A DNA stretch of 64,000 nt from Flavipsychrobacter sp. (GCA_021155965.1 JAJNBJ010000010.1:1-64000), one strand, 5' to 3'; shown: positions 48,522 to 58,518, counted from the first letter of the stretch. The notes: generated by a model from the sequence alone, not told the origin. Program-made: numbers and translations.

Positions 48522-49478
48522 TTATTCCCCATAATAAGCAACAACCTCTTTTCCTTCACTATTCTTCATACCCCTGTACATGCCGTTAGAGTTAAAGCAG
48601 AATTCATAATTTCCTTTTGCATCTACTGCTATCAAACCACCTTCACCGCCTATTTTTATCAGCTTGTCTTTGATAACTGTATCACATGCTGCTTTGAGCG
48701 ACAATCCTTTATACTCCATCAGGCAGGATACATCGTGTGCCACGCATGCCCGCAGGAAAGGCTCGCCATGTCCCGTGCAGGATATTGCACATGTCGCATT
48801 ATTTGCATAGGTGCCAGCACCTATCACCGGACTGTCGCCAATACGGCCAAAGCGTTTGTTGGTCATGCCCCCGGTAGATGTACCTGCTGCTATATTGCCT
48901 TGTACATCGCAAGCTGCAGCACCTACGGTTCCAAATTTATAATCTCCTGTGTCCGGTAGATGGCTTTTTAGATTATCTCCTTTGTGGTCGAGTTGCGTAA
49001 AATTAGTATGGCGTATCTCCAACCATTGATCATAACGATCCTGGTTGAAAAAATATTCATCAGGAACCATCTCAATGCCATGGCTCAGGGCAAATTCAGC
49101 AGCGCCCTCGCCAGCGAGAAATACATGGCCTGAATGTATCATCACCTCCCGGGCAAGCACAATCGGGTTTCTAATATTGCGTACCCCGGCTATGGAGCCT
49201 GCCATCAGGTTGCTGCCGTTCATCAGGGCAGCATCCATTTCGTTCAATCCTTTCTTGGTGAACACAGACCCACGCCCGGCATTGAACAGCGGACAGTTCT
49301 CCATTGAGACGATAGCAGCTACAACAGCATCCATTGCGGCTCCGCCCTTGCTCAATACTTCATGGCCACTATCCAGCGCTCCTTTCAGTGCAGCACTATA
49401 TTCTTTTTCCAGTTCCTCATTCATTATGGCAGGTGTTATGTTTCCCGCACCCCCATGTATCACTAATGTAAAAGACAT
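48522..49478 (-). CDS. isoaspartyl peptidase/plant-type L-asparaginase
   Basis: This 318-residue Ntn-hydrolase precursor self-cleaves before Thr184 (KFGTVGAAACD), the catalytic nucleophile. The N-terminal LVIHGGAGNI, FNAGRGSVF and the C-terminal TGGMTNKRFGRIGDSPVIGAG are family hallmarks. It hydrolyses isoaspartyl dipeptides and asparagine. No signal peptide is present, so it should be cytoplasmic. It is followed upstream (53 nt) by the PRTase gene on the same strand. Confidence 0.95.
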   Translation of the reverse strand: MSFTLVIHGGAGNITPAIMNEELEKEYSAALKGALDSGHEVLSKGGAAMDAVVAAIVSMENCPLFNAGRGSVFTKKGLNEMDAALMNGSNLMAGSIAGVRNIRNPIVLAREVMIHSGHVFLAGEGAAEFALSHGIEMVPDEYFFNQDRYDQWLEIRHTNFTQLDHKGDNLKSHLPDTGDYKFGTVGAAACDVQGNIAAGTSTGGMTNKRFGRIGDSPVIGAGTYANNATCAISCTGHGEPFLRACVAHDVSCLMEYKGLSLKAACDTVIKDKLIKIGGEGGLIAVDAKGNYEFCFNSNGMYRGMKNSEGKEVVAYYGE

Positions 49479-49531
49479 TCCGAATTCTATATTTTAACTG
49501 ATCAAATTATAAACTAATCAAGCGCTCAACA

Positions 49532-50038
49532 TCACTCCAGGTATGCCGCAAATACCTCTTTCCCTTCTGTTTCCACTTCTATGTGTTCCTGCAGAGTAGT
49601 GGCTATGCCATGGCCAATTATATCAGAAGCTATAGGGAAGTTTTTATGCTTGCGGTCCACCAGCACAGCAACCATCATTTTTTTCAGATCGTAGGCAAGT
49701 ATGGCCGTGAGCGAATAAAAGATGGTTTTTCCTGAGTTCACTACATCATCAACCAGTATCACGCTTCTGCCGGTAAGGTCTTCATTAAAATCAATCGCAT
49801 TATTCAAAGGTTTCTTCTTGTTAATGCTCAGTGTTGTATTCTTTACTTTAAGAGGGCTTATCTTCTTCAATATCGTGGACAGGTTTTCAGCAACAATTTT
49901 GCCGCCACCTTCTATGCCAATAAGGGTTATCTCCTTTTCATCGCTGTTGCGTTCCCATATCTCGTATGCCATACGGCGCAACTTATTGGCTATTTGCTCT
50001 TTGTCGAGGATAAGTACGCGTTTCTTTTTTGTTGCCAT
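49532..50038 (-). CDS. PyrR-like phosphoribosyltransferase
   Basis: This 168-residue type I phosphoribosyltransferase has the PRPP-binding motif VILVDDVVNSGKT (about residues 91-103) and the preceding strand ITLIGIEGGGKIVAE. It resembles the PyrR/uracil PRTase family, but the RNA-binding features of true PyrR cannot be judged here. It lies one base from the ABC permease gene, hence co-transcribed; no functional link between the two is known. Confidence 0.85.
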   Translation of the reverse strand: MATKKKRVLILDKEQIANKLRRMAYEIWERNSDEKEITLIGIEGGGKIVAENLSTILKKISPLKVKNTTLSINKKKPLNNAIDFNEDLTGRSVILVDDVVNSGKTIFYSLTAILAYDLKKMMVAVLVDRKHKNFPIASDIIGHGIATTLQEHIEVETEGKEVFAAYLE

Positions 50039-50039
50039 A

Positions 50040-51296
50040 TCAGTTTGTTCTTATAGCTACCACAGGGTCCAGGCGCGAGGCAGATCTCGCAGGTATGAGC
50101 CCTGATAATACCCCTACGAATATAGACACAAAAATACCAATAAAGAAGTTGGTAAACGAAAGCGTAATATGAAAATCAAACCCATAGGTCATCAGCAGGC
50201 TTAGTAAAAGTACAATGACGATGCCGACAAGCCCGCCTATCAGGCAGAGTACAATTGCCTCCAGCAGAAATTCCCACATAATGGAAGATTTTCTTGCGCC
50301 TATTGCCTTTTTAAGGCCTATTATTTTAGTCCGTTCCTTTACGGTAACAAACATGATGTTGGCTATGCCGAAAGCACCCACTATCAGTGAAAACCCGCCG
50401 ATGACCCATGCCACTATGTCTATGGTGCCAAATACAATATCTATGCGTTTGGTCACTTCGCTTAGCTGGTTTATGGCGAAATTGTTTCCCTGCCCCGGCC
50501 GTATTTTTCTCACTCTGCGCAGCGCACCCTCTACTTCAAATTTCACCTCTTCAAGGTTCCTGCCATGGGCGGCTTTCACTGCTACGAACGGATCATAATT
50601 CAGCGAGCGCACATCCAGGAAATTAGCGGCGGCATAGTAAGGATAGATAACAGAATTATCGAAATCAAATCCTGCCATATTCTGCCCTGCTTTTTTCATG
50701 ATGCCTACTACGGTGAATTTCCGGCCGCGGTAACTAACACTCTTGCCCAATGGGGTTGCATTTCCCTGGAAGAGAGAAGTGAAAACATCGTGCCCCAGCA
50801 CTATGGAGTTGCTTCCCCCATCCAGTTCGGCTGAACTTAAATACCTCCCATTGATAATGTCTATATTCTGCAGCTTGTCGAACCCGTACAGCACTGCATA
50901 GCCCTCAATGCCGCTTACGTCCAGGTCGTTATATTTTGCTGTGGCCCTGTGTGTTGACAGGCAGATGGTTACTACCTCGGCATCAGGCACCTGGCTTTGT
51001 ATAGCTTTCACCTCGGTTGGCGTCATGCCGGGGCGGCGCCAGTATTCCCACCATTTATATTCCCCGTCGTCGTCCATCCACGGCCAGCGGCCTATGTACA
51101 GCACATTGCTGCCGAGTGTGGCCATGTCTTTCTGGATATTGTTCTTCAGGCTCTCCAGTACAGTGAGCACGGCAATGATGCAGAATATGCCAATAGTAAT
51201 GCCCAGCAGCGACAGGAACGTGCGCAGTTTATTGGCCCTCAGCTCATGAAAGGCCTGTACAATACTGGTGCCTAATATCTGGGAGGCATTGGTCAT
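50040..51296 (-). CDS. MacB/FtsX-type ABC transporter permease
   Basis: This 418-residue protein has the MacB-PCD layout: an N-terminal membrane helix (LRTFLSLLGITIGIFCIIAVLTV), a large periplasmic domain (about residues 45-280) and three C-terminal membrane helices with FGIANIMFVTVKERTKIIGLKKAIGA and the final PARSASRLDPVVAIR. Such permeases use a separate ATPase to move substrates or transmit force across the envelope. No ATPase gene is adjacent, so the partner is encoded elsewhere. Confidence 0.92.
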   Translation of the reverse strand: MTNASQILGTSIVQAFHELRANKLRTFLSLLGITIGIFCIIAVLTVLESLKNNIQKDMATLGSNVLYIGRWPWMDDDGEYKWWEYWRRPGMTPTEVKAIQSQVPDAEVVTICLSTHRATAKYNDLDVSGIEGYAVLYGFDKLQNIDIINGRYLSSAELDGGSNSIVLGHDVFTSLFQGNATPLGKSVSYRGRKFTVVGIMKKAGQNMAGFDFDNSVIYPYYAAANFLDVRSLNYDPFVAVKAAHGRNLEEVKFEVEGALRRVRKIRPGQGNNFAINQLSEVTKRIDIVFGTIDIVAWVIGGFSLIVGAFGIANIMFVTVKERTKIIGLKKAIGARKSSIMWEFLLEAIVLCLIGGLVGIVIVLLLSLLMTYGFDFHITLSFTNFFIGIFVSIFVGVLSGLIPARSASRLDPVVAIRTN

Positions 51297-51336
51297 TACA
51301 CAGCAAATTTAATGTTTGCAGGTGTAAGTAGAATAT

Positions 51337-52107
51337 TTATTTGTGCCGGAAACGCCTGGCCTTGAATACACGTAGTTGGATGCCCGATTGTATCTGCAGG
51401 GCGGATACGCGCTGGTTGTAACTTAAAACAGTTTTGGAGATATTGCCGGAGATATCTGTTTTTGTATGCTCAACATCATAAGTCGTTGAACCGCTATTAT
51501 ACTGGATTGAGAATGTTAAATAGAATATTTTGTGCATTTTCCTGTTAATTCGTAGGCCAATGCCGGGATAAAATAAACTGCTTGGGAGAATTGACATGTC
51601 AATATCCTCATAATAATTGTCGTTCGCCTTTTTTCTGTGTATCGTCGCGAAGCTTTTACCGCCAATAATATGGCCTGCACCAATTTGTAAGTAAGGTTCT
51701 ATCTCTCCCAGTTCTGTTTTGAATTTGTATGTGAATTCCAGGCCTTCCGTACCCAATCCTGCGTCGCTCTCTTTGATAATGGCCGTGGTGTAATATCCGG
51801 GTTCATCAAATTGTTTTTTCAGTAAACGGTAAGATTTTTCGGGGTTCAATTGGAAATTTGCAAATCCGATATATAATCCCGCATGAAAGTTTTTATGTAC
51901 TCTAGCTATGATCGATGGCACAATGGCAAATCCTGCTTTAGATTGTCCCAGGAGGTAACCGTTGCTGTGTATATTTGAGAACTGTCCTGTAGGTATAAAT
52001 ACAGCGGGGTGCAGCTGGAAATTTATGCGGTGGAGGATAGAGTCTGTTCCCTTTCCATGTATGGAAAGGCTGGCTGATAAGCACAGCAGCAATAATAAAA
52101 GCCTCAT
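51337..52107 (-). CDS. hypothetical outer-membrane beta-barrel protein
   Basis: This 256-residue protein has a signal peptide (LLLLLLCLSASLSIHGKG) and alternating amphipathic strands of beta-barrel type (FHAGLYIGFANFQLN, GLEFTYKFKTELGEIEPYLQIGAGHIIGG, FYLTFSIQYNSGS, ALQIQSGIQLRVF). No family name can be given. The ATGA overlap with the upstream gene at 52104 couples their translation, so a secreted protein and a barrel are made together. Confidence 0.65.
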   Translation of the reverse strand: MRLLLLLLCLSASLSIHGKGTDSILHRINFQLHPAVFIPTGQFSNIHSNGYLLGQSKAGFAIVPSIIARVHKNFHAGLYIGFANFQLNPEKSYRLLKKQFDEPGYYTTAIIKESDAGLGTEGLEFTYKFKTELGEIEPYLQIGAGHIIGGKSFATIHRKKANDNYYEDIDMSILPSSLFYPGIGLRINRKMHKIFYLTFSIQYNSGSTTYDVEHTKTDISGNISKTVLSYNQRVSALQIQSGIQLRVFKARRFRHK

Positions 52108-52592
52108 AATAATAGTTTTACAGGTTTAGTGGAGGCAATAAAAGTGCTGCGGGCTGAATCGTGCATGAAGATCTTTATTGTAAACACATGTGTACCTGTG
52201 TCAGATGGAGCATTTACCAGGTAGCAGGTGTGCAGGTCATCGTCTCCGCCATTATTTTTTTTGTTCACAATAAACAAGCTCTTAAGGTCTGTACCCGCCG
52301 GATGTAATGCGTCAAAGTTGCGATCGCTGGTTAACTGTATGCTGTCCATCAATGCCGGGTCGTCGTCTCCGCTACAATAGGTTAAAGTGCCAGACAATGT
52401 GTATTCCAGCATAAACGCCCTGGCCAGCACTCCATCTGGGCTGAGAACACGTGGTATGCTGTCTGCATTGTCAAATGGTGCCAGTGAAACGCTTGTCATA
52501 TAATAGCATCTGTATCTGCCGCAACTCATCCTTACGAACAGTATATTTACAAGCAAAGGCAATGTAAGCAATAACAGAAACTTCTTTTTCAT
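52104..52592 (-). CDS. hypothetical secreted protein
   Basis: This 162-residue protein has an N-terminal hydrophobic signal (KKKFLLLLTLPLLVNILFV) and two early cysteines (SCGRYRCYY), which could be lipid attachment or a disulphide. The mature part looks like an all-beta domain with TSVSLAPFDNADS near its start and GTHVFTIKIFMHD late. It may belong to a Bacteroidota-specific family such as DUF5034; this is a memory-based guess. It is the first gene of a two-gene operon with the barrel-like protein. Confidence 0.6.
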   Translation of the reverse strand: MKKKFLLLLTLPLLVNILFVRMSCGRYRCYYMTSVSLAPFDNADSIPRVLSPDGVLARAFMLEYTLSGTLTYCSGDDDPALMDSIQLTSDRNFDALHPAGTDLKSLFIVNKKNNGGDDDLHTCYLVNAPSDTGTHVFTIKIFMHDSARSTFIASTKPVKLLL

Positions 52593-52694
52593 AAGGTATT
52601 TGTTTATCGTAATTACAACAAATTATATGCCGGAATTTAAAATTTGATTTTTATATTCCGGAAAATGAAAAGCAGGCAACCATCGCATTTTTCT

Positions 52695-52702
52695 TAGGTT
52701 TG
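52695..52702 (+). promoter_or_regulatory. -7 promoter box TAGGTTTG upstream of the MFS gene
   Basis: TAGGTTTG matches the consensus and ends 21 nt before the TTG start of the MFS gene. No TTTG lies at the -33 position. Confidence 0.45.
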
Positions 52703-52723
52703 CAATAACCAATTGTTTGTTGT

Positions 52724-54037
52724 TTGATCTCTGCTACATCCTTTCTGCTCAAGAACCAGGCACTGCGATACCCTGTCTTCAGGTACTTCCTGCTGGTAAG
52801 GGTAGCTATTATCCTGGCGTTAAATATGCAGGCGGCTATAGTTGCCTATTATGTATACCAGCTCACACACGATAAACTGGCGCTGGGCATGCTTGGGCTG
52901 TGGGAAGTGATACCCGCAGTAGGTTTTTCTCTTGTTTCAGGGCATTTTGTTGATCTCAGTGAGAAGCGGAAAATGATGGCATCATGTATTGGATTATACA
53001 TTTTGCTTTCAGGCCTGTTTGTGGCACTTGCATGGCCGGGCATACAAAACCATTTATCCGTTACGGCTATTGTATGGCTGGCATATGCAGGTATTTTTAT
53101 CGGCGGCGCGCTCCGGGCATTCCTGGGCCCATCATCATTTGCTTTGCAGGGCCTTCTTACCCCGCGCGAGCATTATCCTAATGCAACAACCTGGAGCAGC
53201 ACATCATGGCATATAGGCGCAGTGATCGGGCCTTTGCTGGGTGGGTTTATGATATTGTTCGGTTTTCATATCAGCCTGATATGGGTAGCAGTGATCGAGC
53301 TCGTGGCATTGGTTGCGTTGCTCCGCATACCCCGGCAGCAGATAATGAAGAAAGAGAAAGAGCCGGTGATGAAAAGCATTACAGAAGGATTGCGTTTTGT
53401 ATTTCGCACTCAACTGATACTTGCCGTACTTTCGCTGGATATGTTTGCAGTGCTGTTTGGCGGGGCAGTGGCATTGCTACCTGTTTATGCAGATGACATA
53501 CTGAAAGTAGGCGAAATAGGCTTCGGCTGGATGCGGGCTGCGCCGGGTATTGGGTCTGTTATCTGCCTGCTTGTATTGTCATTGGTGCCTTTAAAGAACA
53601 ATCCGGGTATCAAACTCATGCTTAGTATCGCTGCCTTTGGGGTCACTACTATCATCTTTGCCTATTCGGGCTACTTTGGTACAGATGCAGTGTTTTCCAT
53701 CGCAGGCTTTGGTATTTCGTGGGGCTTTATCGTTGCTTTTTCCATGCTGTTCCTGGGCGGTTTTTTCGATGCGGTGAATGTAGTAATACGCCACACTATC
53801 CTCCAGGTCTATACGCCCGATGCTATGCGGGGCAGGGTAGCTGCAGTAAATACTATGTTCATCAGCTCATCAAATGAACTTGGAGCGATGGAGAGCGGCA
53901 TAACTGCAAAATGGATGGGCACGGTACCCGCTGTTGTAATGGGTGGCTGCCTCACAATAGTAGTTGTTGCTGTTACATGGTTTGCTGCTCCTATGTTAAG
54001 GGTATTAAAGTCCCATGAAGAAAAGCATACTGATTAA
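52724..54037 (+). CDS. major facilitator superfamily transporter (Bcr/EntS-like)
   Basis: This 437-residue protein has about twelve membrane segments and the MFS loop motif GHFVDLSEKRKMMA after segment two. It resembles the EntS/TetR-type efflux subfamily (PF05977). The start must be the TTG at 52724 (MISATSFLLKNQALRY), since the next Met lies inside the first membrane helix and a -7 box sits 21 nt upstream. It would export small molecules with proton exchange; the substrate is unknown. It is convergent with the TMTC-like gene, 4 nt apart. Confidence 0.88.
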   Translation: MISATSFLLKNQALRYPVFRYFLLVRVAIILALNMQAAIVAYYVYQLTHDKLALGMLGLWEVIPAVGFSLVSGHFVDLSEKRKMMASCIGLYILLSGLFVALAWPGIQNHLSVTAIVWLAYAGIFIGGALRAFLGPSSFALQGLLTPREHYPNATTWSSTSWHIGAVIGPLLGGFMILFGFHISLIWVAVIELVALVALLRIPRQQIMKKEKEPVMKSITEGLRFVFRTQLILAVLSLDMFAVLFGGAVALLPVYADDILKVGEIGFGWMRAAPGIGSVICLLVLSLVPLKNNPGIKLMLSIAAFGVTTIIFAYSGYFGTDAVFSIAGFGISWGFIVAFSMLFLGGFFDAVNVVIRHTILQVYTPDAMRGRVAAVNTMFISSSNELGAMESGITAKWMGTVPAVVMGGCLTIVVVAVTWFAAPMLRVLKSHEEKHTD

Positions 54038-54041
54038 TCTG

Positions 54042-56135
54042 CTATTGCAACTGGCTCATAACACTCGGGTCTAACTTTAACCCCAGCGATTCAGCCTTTT
54101 TCATGTCCTGCAGTGCCATCTGTTTATTTCCCATTGCCAAATAGCATTTCGCCCTGGCTACCCACACATCTCCCGATTCGGGCTTCTTCTCCACAGCTTT
54201 ATTAAAGTCTTTAATTGCCTCGTCAAATTTGTTCAGCCGCTGGTATATCCTGCCCCTGTTCATATAGGGTATATACGCGTCGGGGTCCTGCTCTATAGAA
54301 ATAGCATATTCTTTCAGCGATGAATCCAGTTTGCCCACTATGTCAAAATAATTGGCAAAGTTGCTGTGCCCTTCAGGCGAAAATGGTTTGATCTGTAAAC
54401 CTCTCCTGAAACAAAATTGTGCAGAGTCGTAAAGTTGTTTTTGTACTTCTATCGTTGTGGCATTCTGTGCTTGTATGCTGTATATCACGCCTAGCCCCAT
54501 ATATACGCTCTCGTTATCTTGCTTTATTTTCAATGCACGCATATAAGTACTTTTTGCTGAGTCTACCATACCAAAATTGCGCTGTAACTCCGCAATACAA
54601 ATAATAGGGTTGATATAGTCCGGTTTACGCGCTACCGACATATTGAAGAGGAATAGGGCCGAGTCTGCATATAGTTTTTTCTTGGTTGGTTGGGCGGTTT
54701 CTTCGTACTTCGTAAAATAAGCCTGTCCCATATAAAAATAGCCTACTGGTGCTTCCGGGTGCTTGTCGATGTCATCCTGCCATAAGGTCAGCGAATCATA
54801 CCAATCCTTGCATCTTTCTTTACTGGCAAAACCCAATACCAGGCAATAGGCGATTGTGACCCCAAACAGTATTTTTCCCGTTCCTTCTTTCGCCTTTTCA
54901 TAATACCTCGCAACAAACCAGCCGATGATAAAAAACAGGCCTATGTATGGTATATAACCATAGCGGTCTGACATGATAGCACCACCAACAGGGATGAACT
55001 GGAGCAGCAAAACAATATTGATGAGGAAAAAACCCAGCCCAAAGATCACGGCCCTGTTTTTACGGGCAAATTTCCATACCACAAAAGCCAGCCCTATCAT
55101 CAGTATCGGGTAAATGTAATAGAGGCCCGGCAGCGCGTCATGCTCTTTTAACGGATATGGATAAAAATTGCTTAACCCCGCCGGAACAATAGCCTTCCAC
55201 AAGTAAGAAGTTAACGCATACATGCCCAATGAAAAACGTTCAAGCGGGTTAAAATGAGTGTCGAGCGAACCGTACGCGCCTACATCCTTCTGCGCCGCTA
55301 CTGACAGTAAACCAAACAACAACGACAGCAGAAAGTGCGGTATTTTTTCAAGCAATATTTTTTGTGATGAGTTGAACAGTTTTGCAGAAAAGAACTCCTT
55401 GAAGCTGAATGGCCGTTTTTCAAGACAGTCTATAGCAAACAAGGTGATGGGCAGTGTTACGGCTACCGACTTGGCAAGCAGTGATGTTGCGAACGCCAGC
55501 AGCCCAAGCACATACCACATTGCTTTTTTGTCTGCCCTGAGGTATTTTATATAGCAGCTCATTGATAAAACAAAGAAAACGCCATAAAGTATATCCTTGC
55601 GACCCGCTGCCCATGCCACAGATTCTACGTGCATGGGGTGCAACCCGAAAAGCAGTCCTGCAATGGTGGCTATAATAGTGTTTCCTGTTAGCAGGCGGAT
55701 AAAGTAGTAAACGGCAATAGTACACAACACGTGTAGCAGTACACTGTCGAAGTGGTATATCCATGGATCAAGGCCATACTTTTGGTACTCGAAGTAATAT
55801 AATAGAATGGTAAGCGGATGATAGTTTCCCATTACCGGGTTGGCGGTGGAAAATATATTTTTTATAGCATCCGGCGATTGATCTTTTATCAGCTGGTTGG
55901 TGATGATATAGCCCAGGTCGTCCCAGTTGGTCAGTTCATTATTAGTGCATTCCTGCAGGAAGGCGTAAGTGAGTATCCCTATTACCAGGGGTATTGCCCA
56001 CTTGCCATACCTGTCCCAAAAGTTAGTACTATCGGTTGCCTTTGGTTGCTTTGGTGTGTTTTGTTGGGCAGGTGCCGGTTTTCTTACAGGTGCACTGCCG
56101 GTACTTATGGGTTGTTTATTACTCTTCTTAGCCAT
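54042..56135 (-). CDS. TMTC-like membrane protein: GT-C-type N-terminus plus TPR repeats
   Basis: This 697-residue protein has a basic Pro/Gln-rich N-terminal tail, then about eleven membrane segments (residues about 48-425) beginning with a luminal loop NWDDLGYI, whose DD pair matches GT-C glycosyltransferase active sites, and GLHPMHVESVAWAAGRKD. The C-terminal about 250 residues are TPR repeats (for example PDAYIPYMNRGRIYQRLNKF, DEAIKDFNKAVEKKP). The layout resembles eukaryotic TMTC O-mannosyltransferases and many bacterial homologues of unknown substrate. Protein or glycan mannosylation in the periplasm is possible. Confidence 0.8.
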   Translation of the reverse strand: MAKKSNKQPISTGSAPVRKPAPAQQNTPKQPKATDSTNFWDRYGKWAIPLVIGILTYAFLQECTNNELTNWDDLGYIITNQLIKDQSPDAIKNIFSTANPVMGNYHPLTILLYYFEYQKYGLDPWIYHFDSVLLHVLCTIAVYYFIRLLTGNTIIATIAGLLFGLHPMHVESVAWAAGRKDILYGVFFVLSMSCYIKYLRADKKAMWYVLGLLAFATSLLAKSVAVTLPITLFAIDCLEKRPFSFKEFFSAKLFNSSQKILLEKIPHFLLSLLFGLLSVAAQKDVGAYGSLDTHFNPLERFSLGMYALTSYLWKAIVPAGLSNFYPYPLKEHDALPGLYYIYPILMIGLAFVVWKFARKNRAVIFGLGFFLINIVLLLQFIPVGGAIMSDRYGYIPYIGLFFIIGWFVARYYEKAKEGTGKILFGVTIAYCLVLGFASKERCKDWYDSLTLWQDDIDKHPEAPVGYFYMGQAYFTKYEETAQPTKKKLYADSALFLFNMSVARKPDYINPIICIAELQRNFGMVDSAKSTYMRALKIKQDNESVYMGLGVIYSIQAQNATTIEVQKQLYDSAQFCFRRGLQIKPFSPEGHSNFANYFDIVGKLDSSLKEYAISIEQDPDAYIPYMNRGRIYQRLNKFDEAIKDFNKAVEKKPESGDVWVARAKCYLAMGNKQMALQDMKKAESLGLKLDPSVMSQLQ

Positions 56136-56262
56136 TGCGGGCAGGGATTATTGCTAATGCGTTGTTTATGATCGTTTTGGAATTTTTAAAGATAAATAAA
56201 AACTGGTTTAATTTTCAAATGCGCTTCTATTTGTATTTTGCACCGCTTATAATTTTACTTAA

Positions 56263-57390
56263 ATGAAAATAGCAATATTAGGCGCCGGAATGGTAGGCAG
56301 AACAATGGCGATAGACTTGTGCAAAAAACATCAAGTGACTTCTTTTGATGTGAGCGAAAAAGCATTGGCCGCATTGTCTGTCCGGGAGCCATCTATTAAT
56401 ACAATAAAAGCAGACCTCCAGGATTACGCCAATTATAACAGCCTCCTCTCTGGTTTTGATTATGTAATAACAGCAGTGCCCGGTTTTATGGGATATAAAA
56501 CATTGGAAACCGTAATAAAAGCCGGCAAAAATGTTGCAGATATTTCCTTTTTTTCAGAAGATGCACTGGCACTGGATGCCCTTGCCAAACAAAATAACGT
56601 TACAGCAATTGTAGACTGTGGTGTGGCCCCCGGCATGAGTAATTATATACTTGGTTACTATAATGAGAAATTGAAGATCACAGATTTTGAATGCATGGTT
56701 GGTGGGCTGCCTATGATACGTGTGAAGCCGTTTGAATACAAGGCCCCGTTTTCTCCTATAGATGTAATAGAGGAATATAGCCGTCCTGCTCGCCTCATGG
56801 AGAATGGACAAATTGTTACCAAACCTGCGCTTAGCGAGGCGGAACTTATTGATTTTCCACAGGTAGGAACTTTGGAATCTTTCAATACCGATGGCCTCCG
56901 TTCCATACTCTTCACTATGGGGCATATCCCGAATATGAAAGAGAAGACCCTGCGCTACCCCGGCCATATTGACCTGATAAAGGCAATGATAAAAGGTGGT
57001 TTCTTCGATACCCGCAAAATCAACTTTAAAGGTATAGAAACTACGCCACTCGAATTTTCTTCTGCCATGCTTATAGACCAATGGAAGTCAAAGCCCGATG
57101 AGCAGGAATTTACGCTCATGCGTATACGGGTTACTGGCACTGAAAACGGTAAAGCAGCATCGTACACTTATGATCTTTTCGATACGTACGATGCCGTAAC
57201 TCAATTTTCATCTATGAGCCGTACCACCGGCTTTACCTGCACCGGTTCGTTACATTTGATTATGGATAAACTGTTCACAGAAAAAGGTGTCTTTCCGCCG
57301 GAACTTGTTGGTAAGCATACGAACTGCTTCAACTTTATTATGCAATACCTAAAAGAAAGAGGGGTTATTTACCATCTTACAGAAGAATAA
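56263..57390 (+). CDS. saccharopine dehydrogenase-family enzyme (lysine 6-dehydrogenase-like)
   Basis: This 375-residue protein begins with the NAD(P) loop ILGAGMVGRTMAIDL and has VDCGVAPGMSNYILGYY and the mid-domain VGGLPMIRVKPFEYK of saccharopine dehydrogenase-like enzymes. Similarity is greatest to L-lysine 6-dehydrogenase-like proteins, which oxidise the epsilon-amino group; exact substrate is uncertain. It has its own transcript, ending in a hairpin region at 57453. Confidence 0.85.
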   Translation: MKIAILGAGMVGRTMAIDLCKKHQVTSFDVSEKALAALSVREPSINTIKADLQDYANYNSLLSGFDYVITAVPGFMGYKTLETVIKAGKNVADISFFSEDALALDALAKQNNVTAIVDCGVAPGMSNYILGYYNEKLKITDFECMVGGLPMIRVKPFEYKAPFSPIDVIEEYSRPARLMENGQIVTKPALSEAELIDFPQVGTLESFNTDGLRSILFTMGHIPNMKEKTLRYPGHIDLIKAMIKGGFFDTRKINFKGIETTPLEFSSAMLIDQWKSKPDEQEFTLMRIRVTGTENGKAASYTYDLFDTYDAVTQFSSMSRTTGFTCTGSLHLIMDKLFTEKGVFPPELVGKHTNCFNFIMQYLKERGVIYHLTEE

Positions 57391-57452
57391 AAACTATATA
57401 ATTCCACATAGCCCACGGTTTCAACCATGGCCATAAAGAGGCCAAGATGGAT

Positions 57453-57474
57453 AACCGTTTTAACGGTTTATTTT
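57453..57474 (+). terminator. terminator after the saccharopine dehydrogenase-family gene
   Basis: Arms AACCGTT/AACGGTT followed by TATTTTT. A second imperfect hairpin CCACGGTT/AACCATGG lies just upstream at about 57411-57430. Both resemble repeat-derived hairpins. Confidence 0.55.
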
Positions 57475-57523
57475 TCATTATACATTCCATGCTCATTGGC
57501 GTATAATAAAACTTCAATTTCCT

Positions 57524-57531
57524 TACCTTTG
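57524..57531 (+). promoter_or_regulatory. -7 promoter box TACCTTTG of mdh
   Basis: TACCTTTG, identical to the miaB box, lies 41 nt before the mdh ATG. The nearest TTG is 25 nt upstream, too far for a standard -33 box. Confidence 0.5.
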
Positions 57532-57572
57532 CCGCGTATTTAAATTATTTCACTTCAAAAACGTTTTTATAA

Positions 57573-58511
57573 ATGAAAATTACAGTAGTAGGCGCCGGTG
57601 CAGTTGGCGCTACCTGTGCCGACAACATCGCCCGTCGCGAACTGGCAGAAGAACTGGTACTTGTGGATATTAAAGAAGGTTTTGCAGAAGGCAAAGCGCT
57701 CGACATCACCCAAACTTCCTCATTGTGTGGTTTCGATACCCGTGTTACAGGTGTTACCGGCGATTATTCCAAAACCGCTAACTCTGATGTTTGCGTTATC
57801 ACCTCAGGTATTCCCCGCAAGCCCGGCATGACCCGTGAAGAATTGATTGGCACCAATGCCCGCATAGTTGAAGATGTTTGTAAGAACCTCCTGCAGCATT
57901 CTCCAAATGCCATCATAGTGGTTATCTCTAACCCTATGGATACAATGACTTACCTCGCGCTTAAATCAACAGGCCTGCCAAAGAACCGCATCATAGGTAT
58001 GGGCGGTATCCTTGACAGCGCACGTTTCAAAACATACTTACAGAAAGAGCTCAACTGCTCGCAGAACGACCTGCATGCAGTAGTAATAGGCGGCCATGGC
58101 GATACTACCATGATCCCGCTAACACGCCTCGCTACCATCAATGGTACTCCGGTATCAAACATGCTCAGCGCTGAAACACTGAAGCAAGTATCTGCCGATA
58201 CAATGGTTGGTGGTGCAACACTCACCAAACTGCTCGGCACTTCTGCATGGTATGCACCCGGTGCTGCCGGAGCCGAACTGGTTGAATCTATTGTACGCAA
58301 CCAGAAGAAAGTATTCCCTTGCTGCGTTTACCTGGAAGGTGAATATGGACAGAATGATATCTGCCTCGGCGTGCCTGTGGTAATAGGTGCCAACGGCTGG
58401 GAAAAGATCATCGACTACAAGCTGAACACCGAAGAGCAGGAAGCCTTCAACAAATCAGCCGAAGCCGTTCGCAGCATGAACAAAGTGCTCGATACTTTAG
58501 TAACTACTTAA
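57573..58511 (+). CDS. mdh: malate dehydrogenase
   Basis: This 312-residue LDH-like malate dehydrogenase has the NAD loop VVGAGAVGATCADNI, the substrate loop GIPRKPGMTREEL whose first Arg pair selects dicarboxylates, and catalytic VVIGGHGDTTM. It interconverts malate and oxaloacetate in the TCA cycle. It has its own promoter box and a strong terminator. Together with maeB it covers two fates of malate in this window. Confidence 0.97.
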   Translation: MKITVVGAGAVGATCADNIARRELAEELVLVDIKEGFAEGKALDITQTSSLCGFDTRVTGVTGDYSKTANSDVCVITSGIPRKPGMTREELIGTNARIVEDVCKNLLQHSPNAIIVVISNPMDTMTYLALKSTGLPKNRIIGMGGILDSARFKTYLQKELNCSQNDLHAVVIGGHGDTTMIPLTRLATINGTPVSNMLSAETLKQVSADTMVGGATLTKLLGTSAWYAPGAAGAELVESIVRNQKKVFPCCVYLEGEYGQNDICLGVPVVIGANGWEKIIDYKLNTEEQEAFNKSAEAVRSMNKVLDTLVTT

Positions 58512-58518
58512 TTATTTT